From Paraglaciecola arctica (GTDB taxonomy: Bacteria; Pseudomonadota; Gammaproteobacteria; Enterobacterales; Alteromonadaceae), in the NCBI RefSeq assembly GCF_018861065.1, contig NZ_JAHKQO010000002.1:62001-126000 (forward strand): DNA of 64,000 nt, read 5' to 3'. The position numbers and the translations under genes are program-made. Shown piece after piece: positions 57,646-64,000 of the stretch (position 1 is the stretch's first letter; each line of letters begins with the position of its first letter). The notes under the pieces are model-generated. The model did no database searches. It saw only the letters and a list, made by a program, of their open reading frames with translations, and had not been told where the DNA came from.

Positions 57646-57915
57646 GCGCTAAAAACAGTCAATTCTTTCATGAATTTATTGTACTGAAACTTACAGGCGG
57701 AAAGCAGTCGTGGAACCGCTAAAGAATAAATATCGGCGTAGCAGAATCTTTGTCTTTTGATTTATATTCGAATTAAAGGTCGCCAATAGCAACAGTTGAA
57801 TACCTCAACCACTAAAGGCTGCGCGATACGTTGGTGATATTGCCCACTGAAAACATAATCAAAGTGCTCTCCCTCTTAGATCTTTTAAACGAGAGTGGCT
57901 TAATTAACCTCCACT
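57646..57915. other. intergenic region with a diverged repeat
   Basis: The segment near 57802-57875 (CCTCAACCACTAAAGG, then ACTGAAAACATAATCAAAGTG) resembles 61362-61425 (CCTCAACCACTATAGG, then ACTGAAAAAAATCAAAGTG). No gene is seen. Confidence 0.45.
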
Positions 57916-58347
57916 TTATTTGACCACTAACACTGGGCAATCAGCTTTATTGGCAATCGCTTCGGCAACACTATCATGCAAAAAATGAGACAACCCGGTT
58001 CTTCCATGACTGGCAATAACAACCATACCAATATCGCCGCTGTTGGTTTCAGCCAAAATCTCTTTAATGGCATCACCGCGTCGAATAACCGTTTCAATCT
58101 TTAAATTAGTATTCAACTGACCTAATAACTCGTGCATTTTACTCGCCGCAGCGTCTTCCATATTCTTAGCTAACTCTTCGGGAGTTATCGCAAGAATCAT
58201 ATAATTATCATCACCAACAGGCTGACTTACAACATGTAAAATACGAATACCCACTTGATATAAATTAGCCATTTCAATGGCATATTGTAAAGCATGTGAC
58301 GCAGTATCAGAAAAATCTGTAGGCCATAAAATATTATGTGTACGCAT
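57916..58347 (-). CDS. universal stress protein (UspA family)
   Basis: The protein has 143 residues from the ATG at 58347, preceded by GGGAGAGAG. The single Usp domain has the first strand ILWPTDFSDTASHALQYA and the nucleotide-site region VVIASHGRTGLSHFLHDSVAEAI, ending CPVLVVK. The motif G-x2-G-x9-G(S/T) has Asp in place of the last Gly, so ATP binding may be weaker than usual. It stands alone at the start of the accessory strip. Confidence 0.9.
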   Translation of the reverse strand: MRTHNILWPTDFSDTASHALQYAIEMANLYQVGIRILHVVSQPVGDDNYMILAITPEELAKNMEDAAASKMHELLGQLNTNLKIETVIRRGDAIKEILAETNSGDIGMVVIASHGRTGLSHFLHDSVAEAIANKADCPVLVVK

Positions 58348-58846
58348 ATTACTCTCTCCCAAAATGCAAAGTATGCTTTTGCAATAACATTACATGCCTC
58401 ATTAAACAAACTCGGCTTCTATCTCAACAGTGTCAGTATAGTCAGTATTAAAATGTTAATTAGTGATCATAATCAAATTAACAACAATCTAGACATTCAA
58501 CATTTTATGCTTGTTGATTAGACGTAGATTCAAAATACTTATATGGGTGGCTTGATAAATATCTTAATTCCTTAAGTTAATGACATTGGATCGCCCAAAA
58601 CCGAACTACTCAAATGTGCCAAATGCCGACATAGCCTAGGCTTAAAAAATTCTAGCTTTGACGATATCGATTGCCACCTTAGCTGCCAATTGATAGGAAC
58701 GTCTTTTGAGTAAATTAAAAATTAGGTTCAAGTAGTGCGAATCATTGCTCAGCATTAAACAGAATCGTACACATATCTGGTTTAACCAACGATAGATAAT
58801 CCTACAGTGCTGGTTTAGTGCTGAGATTTAATCATCATACATATGT
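58348..58846. other. 500-bp gap upstream of the reverse transcriptase
   Basis: Apart from the stem listed at 58748-58825, I see no gene. The left part holds the promoter of the stress-protein gene. Confidence 0.5.
58748..58825 (+). ncRNA. putative structured RNA leader of the reverse transcriptase
   Basis: CTCAGCATTAAAC (58748-58760) and GTTTAGTGCTGAG (58813-58825) form a 13-bp RNA stem with one G-U pair. It encloses 52 bases in which TATCT and AGATA can pair again. It ends 21 bases before the first ATG of the reverse transcriptase. The enclosed span is shorter than a usual retron msr-msd. It could be a template, primer or regulatory RNA. Confidence 0.45.
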
Positions 58847-59892
58847 ATGAGACAAAAAACTTTACAACAGCAGACCCATAAAATGATAAGTGAACTTGTT
58901 GATTCTAACCTAATAGAAGAAGCCTACCTATGGCTATGTAAACAACGAAAACACTTTCCTGTTAACAGTGATGTGTGGGATGTACGTTTTCATTGGAATA
59001 AAGTTAAACCACAACTCATTGATGAATTACTATCAAATCAATTCTATTTTCGACCTTTACAAAAGGTCACTAAATCAACAGGTGAAATCATTCACTTATG
59101 GACATCAATTGATAGTGTGGTGTTGAAGTTGTTATCACTGGTGTTACAGCGTTATTTACCTTGTTCTAAGCTGTGTACACACTTAAAAGGGCATGGTGGT
59201 AGCAAACATACAGTTACAGAGATACAACGTAATTTTGGAGGTAATACGTTTGTATTTCGAACCGATGTTAAATCGTATTACGAATCGATAAACCATGAAA
59301 TATTATTAGATAAATTATCGGTTTACATCAAAGATAAAATGGTGATGAACTTACTATCACAATACGTAAAACGCAGTGTTGAATCAGGTGGGTTGCTTAA
59401 GGATATAAAAAAGGCATTTCATCTGGTTGCCCGCTAAGCCCTTTGATATCAAGTTTTTACCTTTATGAGTTAGACAAAGAAATGGAAAGTAAACATGTTT
59501 TCTATAGACGTTACATGGATGACATCATCGTATTATCATCTTCGCGCTGGAAGTTACGTAAAGCAATTAAAATCGTCAATCAACATTTTGAAAAATTACA
59601 GTTAAAGCAACACCCCGATAAAACAACTATTGGTAGAATTACTAATGGATTTGATTTTTTAGGGTATCAAATTGGACAAGAAAAAATAACCGTATCAAAT
59701 CGAACATTTAAAAATCACATTCGTCGACTATCGCAGCTTTATGAGCAAAAAAAGCACCTACCAAATTGGAAGATGCTTCTTGATGATTATCGACAACATT
59801 GGCTTAAATGGGTTTATTCAGGCATACCGTCGTCGATAATTAATTTTGATAAAGAATCAGTAGAATCAAGATTGCTTCTTAAATCGACGTGA
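58847..59892 (+). CDS. reverse transcriptase, two halves joined only by a -1 frameshift
   Basis: Frame 0 from the ATG at 58847 encodes 189 codons up to the slip site and carries RT motif A (FRTDVKSYYESI, Asp140). It would otherwise end at a TAA at 59435-59437. The -1 frame continues GISSGCPLSPLISSFYLYELD, then YRRYMDDIIVL (YMDD at about 223-226) and NGFDFLGYQIG, to a TGA at 59890. The joined product is about 348 residues with no residue lost at the join. The heptamer A AAA AAG at 59407-59413 is in the correct phase, so programmed frameshifting is possible; a lost A in a run of seven is the alternative. GCPLSP and the general pattern are group-II-intron-like, not diversity-generating. No maturase or endonuclease domain is seen. 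Confidence 0.8.
59407..59413 (+). other. A AAA AAG slippery heptamer in the reverse transcriptase
   Basis: In frame 0 the codons read ATA AAA AAG, so the site fits X XXY YYZ exactly, as in E. coli dnaX and many IS elements. AAGGA lies four bases upstream and AGGTGG about sixteen. No strong downstream stem is obvious by eye. Confidence 0.6.
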
Positions 59893-60525
59893 TGCTAAAC
59901 CAATCAATCCTAATGCAAAAATAGCAAGTGTGGTTGGTGCGGGCACTGGATTGGCACGCACAAGGACGCTAGCTAATCCATTCTGGGCATACCATCCAGT
60001 ATAAGTCTTATTCATGGTGTGTATGAAATTACCGGTGCGGCCATATGTGTCATACAACCAACCACTGCCGTTAGTGTATGCACGTACGTGGCCGCGACAG
60101 GACATACTCAAATCGGACGTGCACTCGCCATCTTCGCCGACAAATAGTTCACCTAAACGACTAGTATTCTTACCGCCATTTAGCGTAGCGAAGTTTGGTG
60201 CATCGAATGTTTTCCATAACCATTGTGTGGCGTCGTTATTAAACGCTCCGTAGCCGTCTTGTGGGGAGATCGAACTTAACAAAATTCCGAACTCAGCACC
60301 TGTTGCATATCGCCAACCGTTGTCCAAGTAACCACCATACCCTAATTCTATAGAAGCCCGACTAATATTAAAAGTTTCATCCCATGACAACCATTCCAAC
60401 CCCTGAAGATCAACATTTATACCAGCGTCTGTATGATGATTTCCGCTAATGATACTAGCATTAGCGAAACTACTTATAGATAGCACTGCCCATATTAATA
60501 CTGCTTTTAAAAATTTAGGTTTCAT
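59866..60525 (-). CDS. PEP-CTERM exported protein
   Basis: The 219-residue protein has a signal peptide (AVLIWAVLSISSFANA) and a C-terminal sorting tail: VPAPTT, a hydrophobic helix (LAIFALGLIGLA) and SRRFKK. This tail is recognised by exosortases in the family. The middle contains GLEWLSWDET and GWRYATGAEFGILL, a pattern shared by other PEP-CTERM proteins of unknown role, and a Cys pair in GECTSDLSMSC. Its 3' end overlaps that of the reverse transcriptase tail to tail by 27 bp. No exosortase gene is in the window. Confidence 0.85.
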   Translation of the reverse strand: MKPKFLKAVLIWAVLSISSFANASIISGNHHTDAGINVDLQGLEWLSWDETFNISRASIELGYGGYLDNGWRYATGAEFGILLSSISPQDGYGAFNNDATQWLWKTFDAPNFATLNGGKNTSRLGELFVGEDGECTSDLSMSCRGHVRAYTNGSGWLYDTYGRTGNFIHTMNKTYTGWYAQNGLASVLVRANPVPAPTTLAIFALGLIGLASRRFKKQS

Positions 60526-61649
60526 ATAATTCCTTTAAAGTCTCTTTAAATTGTTAATTTAAGTTAGTCGTTGAAATAGCAATTTATTAATCTTTTCTTT
60601 TTAAATTAATACAAAAAACATACCAATATGAAAATACCTAACAACTTCAAAGTGTTGATAATTTAAGCAGTTTTTAATGATGCAAAACTGTAAAATAATC
60701 GGACACACAAACACTCTCAACCAGTTGAATTATCAATCTAATCTCAACCAATATTAATTTGAATTAGTTTTACAATAAAAACGCAGAGGTGCTAATTATT
60801 TTAACTCATTACCTGAACGCCGCTACGGAGAACAATCCCTCGCATTCACACCACCTAGCCACTTACTTGTAATCAGTAGGATAGTTATAAAATCCGTAGT
60901 TAGTGCTAGTCAGTAATTTTAAAGCGAACTTTGATTTGTCATGCGGCGACCGATAAATTTAGCCTCATGGTTTACATCTAAAATTTGAACTCTACAGTCG
61001 GCAATAAGCTTGGAGAAGCTCATTATGTGGTTAAACTTTCAACTTCCACAATTCGCTCAAAACCGCCTGTCAGAACTCACGTAAATCTGTAGAACTGTAG
61101 TGACAGATAGTTATCTTTTTCAGTTAAGCAGTTAATTATCAAGACACCCTTGTTAATTTTGTAAAAGATGCTGGGAAAGCAATGACGGCCTACAAAAGTT
61201 AAAAACCGATCAAGGTTTTTAATGGTTACACCATGAATTATCAAATGTGTCCATGCAATTAGTTGTGCTATAAGAAACCTGTCATGAAGCGCGGTAAACG
61301 TAGAGCATTCTTTAATGGTGACACTGATACCTTCTGCCGAAACCAATGACAACAACGGAACACCTCAACCACTATAGGTTGGTGAAAACGCCAACTGAAA
61401 AAAATCAAAGTGATCTGGCCCCTTCAATCACAGGTTTAAGTTCTAATCCGAATCAAATCTTTGCGTATTAACGAGAATATGCTTATACCTTATACGCAGA
61501 TTTCAAGTAATAAGTATTGAATCAGGCAACCTGGTTGCATTTAAGTTGATTTAAAAACTGATTGAAATGTATAGATTAGAAACAAAAGTACCAGACTAAT
61601 TTTCATCAGACGAAATTTTGATTACGTTAGATCTTAAGGAGAAACTGTT
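60526..61649. other. 1.1-kb AT-rich region without a convincing gene
   Basis: It contains the promoter of the PEP-CTERM gene, a diverged repeat at 61362-61425 also found near 57802-57875, and an unconvincing 92-codon minus-strand frame at 61077-61355 with no family resemblance. A 20-codon plus-strand frame at 61024 is probably chance. Confidence 0.5.
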
Positions 61650-62330
61650 ATGTCGCTTTTACTTAATGAGCATCAAATAGGGTTCAATACAATGAAAGTT
61701 GGGTTTCCTAATCTTGGCGATTGTATGGCGCTTGCCTTAGCAACAATCGGTGGTTTGTATGGCTTTCATGTTATGCCAAAACAAGCTACTCGCAGTGCCG
61801 AATTTACTCGTTTTTTTGGAGATAGCTTAAAAACTGGAGTCTGCCTTTTTGGTACATGCTATCGAGCACGTCGCTATGGCACGCAAGATAGAGCTAAGGC
61901 ATTGATGGACTGGAAAAATGAAATGGACGACATTGCTCAGCGAATTAAATTTACTGGTCAAGTGTGTGGTTTTGATACGGGTCATAAAACAGGAATTAAC
62001 AATACCGAGGCAACTTATGTGGAATATCGTTTTGTTACAGGGGGTTCTGCGACTATTCATTATAAGCGAATGAGAAAAATGGTTATCAATGCAAATTGGA
62101 ATGGCAGTTTTGCCGATGATGGTATTGCAGCTGAAATAGGCATGAACACAGCTGAAATGAACCGGCGTGGCAAATTAGGGCTTCCGTTTGAAGAGCGATT
62201 TCTCGCTGACACAAGAGCAAGAAAAGGGCTCAGCACCACCGCGAATATTAAACAGACGCGCAGCAATAAAGGAGAAATGCACAAAGTTAAACTCTCTAAG
62301 ATTGATTCTTTTGGCACTGTGTATAGCTAA
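61650..62330 (+). CDS. protein of unknown function with a CheD-like Cys/His pair
   Basis: The 226-residue protein has AAGGAG eight bases before the ATG. There is no signal peptide or membrane helix. The N-terminus reads VGFPNLGDCMALALATIGGLYGFH (Cys25, His40 by position, broken here only by the motif), which resembles the LGSCV...GGMNH pattern of CheD and the Cys-His core of CNF/BLF1-type glutamine deamidases. The rest has a second Cys pair (TGVCLFGTCYRARRYG) and a basic C-terminus (KGLSTTANIKQTRSNKG). I do not recognise the family; the deamidase idea is inference. It stands alone between repeat-rich gaps. Confidence 0.7.
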   Translation: MSLLLNEHQIGFNTMKVGFPNLGDCMALALATIGGLYGFHVMPKQATRSAEFTRFFGDSLKTGVCLFGTCYRARRYGTQDRAKALMDWKNEMDDIAQRIKFTGQVCGFDTGHKTGINNTEATYVEYRFVTGGSATIHYKRMRKMVINANWNGSFADDGIAAEIGMNTAEMNRRGKLGLPFEERFLADTRARKGLSTTANIKQTRSNKGEMHKVKLSKIDSFGTVYS

Positions 62331-62530
62331 ATGACCCGCTTTTTTTGGTATCAATTACAGAGACTCTTATTGGTACAATTTAGTAATATTAAATCAACAC
62401 CTTATAAAACATCATAAAGACATCCTCTTCGCAGATTATATGCGTGTGCCAATAACCGACAGACATCACTGGCCGGGTGACTTAGCGGTTAAAGCTAATT
62501 GCAGACGGTGACGATATACAAGCTATTACA

Positions 62531-62555
62531 CGTCATTCCCGCGAAAGCGGGAACC
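62531..62555. repeat. REP-like palindrome, copy 1
   Basis: CGTCATTCCCGC-GAAA-GCGGGAA forms a stem with a GAAA loop. It is opposed by an inverted second copy 124 bp on. Confidence 0.7.
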
Positions 62556-62678
62556 TACTAATAGTTACCGTAATCTAAATTTAGAAATTATAAAAAAATC
62601 GCACAAAGTTATATTCTCACTAATTTTTTAAGATGATAAAAACAAGGTTCTTTAGGGGGGGGGCAGATGGATTTTGGG

Positions 62679-62703
62679 GGTTCCTGCGTTCGCAGGAATG
62701 ACG
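62679..62703. repeat. REP-like palindrome, copy 2 (inverted)
   Basis: TTCCTGCG-TT-CGCAGGAA followed by TGACG is the reverse orientation of copy 1 with compensating stem changes (CCCGC to CCTGC), which keep the hairpin. Confidence 0.7.
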
Positions 62704-62900
62704 GAGAATGAGGGGGAAATGGCGGGGAGTATCACAGTCTGCTTTACCTGTATAGGCCATCAGCAATGCTAGTTGGTCATATGAACGTTCTTCGCTCTGA
62801 GACATCTATTAAAAAATAGATGTCTAGCGTATCAAAGAGCTTAGTGTAGTCTCAAAAATCATTACAAAAATACTTAGCCGAGCACTTTCCTTCAGACATA

Positions 62901-62926
62901 AAAAAAGACGCTTTCGCGTCTTTTTT
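62901..62926 (-). terminator. terminator of rpsO
   Basis: AAAAAAGACGC and GCGTCTTTTTT form a perfect stem around a TTTC loop, 16 bp after the rpsO stop, with T runs on both strands. Confidence 0.9.
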
Positions 62927-62941
62927 CAAAGCAAATATCGA

Positions 62942-63211
62942 TTAACGACGTAGGCCTAAACGTTTAATTAGATCTTGATAACGCTCAGTGTTTTTACCTT
63001 TAAGGTAATCAAGCAACTTACGACGTTGGCTAACCATGCGAAGAAGTCCACGACGTGAGTGGTGATCTTTCTTATGATCCGCAAAGTGACCTTGTAATTT
63101 GTTGATGTTATTTGTTAATAAAGCAACTTGAACTTCAGGTGAACCTGTATCGCCTTCTTTAACCGCATATTCAGCAATGATTGCTGCTGTTTCATTAGTA
63201 CTTAGTGACAT
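62942..63211 (-). CDS. rpsO: 30S ribosomal protein S15
   Basis: The protein has 89 residues from the ATG at 63211, with GGAG seven bases upstream. This is the standard S15 length; a longer frame from 63223 is not needed. Motifs are [37 protein letters not shown] and [14 protein letters not shown]15 binds 16S rRNA early in 30S assembly and represses its own translation in E. coli. It lies downstream of truB, as usual, but pnp does not follow. Confidence 0.97.
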   Translation of the reverse strand: MSLSTNETAAIIAEYAVKEGDTGSPEVQVALLTNNINKLQGHFADHKKDHHSRRGLLRMVSQRRKLLDYLKGKNTERYQDLIKRLGLRR

Positions 63212-63356
63212 AATATTCTCCAATAAATAAGAGTTTAAAGATACAACCCGCCAATCACTAATTCAGCGAGTCAAAAAGAGCGCGTATTATAGCGACGCTA
63301 AACTTAATAACAAGTTTTATGTCAACAAATATCGCCCTGATACAAAATCTATATAA

Positions 63357-64000
63357 TTAGCTATACACAACCGAACGTTTGGGCGCAATTTTAGCGTCAG
63401 TATCGATAAAACCTACACCTAAAAACAAACCACTGTCTTTGCTATATACCCGAATTAACGAATCTTCTGGGTATTCAGCAGAGCCGATATAATTGACTGG
63501 GTTACCATTTCTAAAGAAACTTTCTGCAATTTGATCTATTTCTACCGAGTCTAAGGTTTTAACTGCCGAATCCATAGGCATCAATAGTTGATCCATTACA
63601 GAAAACGTTTCGTCATCCAATAAATCTGCTGTTTCATTGTCAATCTCATTTCTCAGAGCTTGCAGTGATTCCATGGTTATCATCTTTTCAACTGGATAGT
63701 CGGTCACTTGAGTTCGATGCAATTTACTTACATATGCTCCGCAGCCCAGCACCTGACCAAGATCATCAACCAATGAACGAATATAAGTACCTTTACTGCT
63801 ATGCACTGTCATATCCACTTCATCTTCTTCAAATCTGTCGATAGATAAACTAAATATGGTGATATCTCTGGCTTCTCTGGGTATCTCAATACCTTGTCGG
63901 GCATAAAAATACAGAGGTTTACCTTGATGTTTTAACGCCGAAAACATTGAAGGAACCTGCTTAATAGGCCCTTTAAATTGCTCACAAGCTGCAATTAGCT
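63357..64000 (-). CDS. truB: tRNA pseudouridine-55 synthase (partial, N-terminus off the right edge)
   Basis: The open frame runs to the window edge, with codons [17 protein letters not shown] before [19 protein letters not shown]. This is the TruB segment where EQVPPMYSALKH is conserved, so the true start is outside. The segment includes [23 protein letters not shown] and a C-terminal PUA-like part ([19 protein letters not shown]). The catalytic Asp is not in the window. The enzyme makes pseudouridine 55 in the tRNA T-loop. Confidence 0.95.
   Translation of the reverse strand, partial: LIAACEQFKGPIKQVPSMFSALKHQGKPLYFYARQGIEIPREARDITIFSLSIDRFEEDEVDMTVHSSKGTYIRSLVDDLGQVLGCGAYVSKLHRTQVTDYPVEKMITMESLQALRNEIDNETADLLDDETFSVMDQLLMPMDSAVKTLDSVEIDQIAESFFRNGNPVNYIGSAEYPEDSLIRVYSKDSGLFLGVGFIDTDAKIAPKRSVVYS

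Larger units (their letters stand above)
62331..62900. other. repeat-bearing gap downstream of rpsO
   Basis: It holds two REP-like palindromes (listed separately), a run of nine G at 62655-62663 and no convincing gene. A 61-codon minus-strand frame at 62620-62805 runs through a REP element and is probably not real. The pnp gene normally found here is absent. Confidence 0.55.

Noticed and set aside
58748-59892. Retron or diversity-generating retroelement
   Set aside because: The stem encloses only 52 bases, too short for msr-msd. The RT has GCPLSP in the position where diversity-generating RTs differ, and no variable/template repeat pair or Avd gene is seen.
61077-61355. 92-codon minus-strand frame
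   Set aside because: No ribosome site, no recognisable motifs, ends at a repeat; treated as chance in AT-rich DNA.
62620-62805. 61-codon minus-strand frame downstream of rpsO
   Set aside because: It runs through a REP-like palindrome and the G run; the first part matches nothing I recognise, and pnp sequence is not present.

Overview
The window reads as chromosomal DNA of a marine gammaproteobacterium of the Alteromonadaceae type (Alteromonas, Glaciecola or Paraglaciecola relatives). I infer this from the gltA / sdhCDAB-sucABCD block, two large TonB-dependent receptors beside polymer-degrading enzymes, the PEP-CTERM and GlyGly-CTERM-like sorting tails, and the moderate GC content. No organism name can be proved from the sequence alone.

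Left part (1-12.8 kb). A partial amino-acid-type solute-binding protein and an orphan LuxR-type response regulator precede a locus that looks built for poly- or oligo-3-hydroxybutyrate use. It holds a TonB-dependent receptor on the minus strand and, divergently, a GntP-type permease, an exported MetX-like alpha/beta hydrolase, an exported PHB depolymerase of the permuted (type 2) order and 3-hydroxybutyrate dehydrogenase, with an XRE regulator facing them. Small envelope proteins (a short exported protein, DUF2145, YiaA-like) and a type-B carboxylesterase follow.

Regulatory and stress stretch (13-20.5 kb). A Rab/Ras-like small GTPase is paired with an HD-GYP protein. The divergent ohr/ohrR pair has twin operators between the genes. 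After an S41 peptidase lipoprotein comes a glutathione-dependent formaldehyde dehydrogenase with an SMR transporter and a divergent LysR regulator.

Starch locus (20.6-38.5 kb). A pullulanase lipoprotein, a non-catalytic lipoprotein made of the same binding modules, a large TonB-dependent receptor, a flavin-dependent halogenase-like protein, an FG-GAP/ASPIC lipoprotein and a giant S8 protease lie together. Matching TGAATACGTATTCA-type palindromes occur upstream of the pullulanase and between the module protein and the receptor. A divergent GH11-like lipoprotein and SelO follow.

Accessory stretch (41.4-46 kb). This holds a decayed ccdAB module, a Tat-exported epimerase-like protein beside a CadC-type regulator, an intact HigBA-like toxin-antitoxin pair whose operator sits between the -35 and -10 boxes, and a patch of short stem-loop repeats.

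TCA block (46-57.6 kb). The minus-strand sdhCDAB-sucAB-sucCD cluster, with a two-lipoyl-domain SucB, is divergent from gltA.

Right end (57.6-64 kb). Between gltA and rpsO/truB lies an accessory strip: a universal stress protein, a reverse transcriptase whose two halves are joined only by a -1 shift at a perfectly phased A AAA AAG heptamer and which is preceded by a 13-bp stem, a PEP-CTERM protein, an unknown 226-residue protein with a CheD-like Cys/His pair, and REP-like palindromes. The usual rpsO-pnp linkage is interrupted here. The reverse transcriptase with its leader is the most unusual element of the window.
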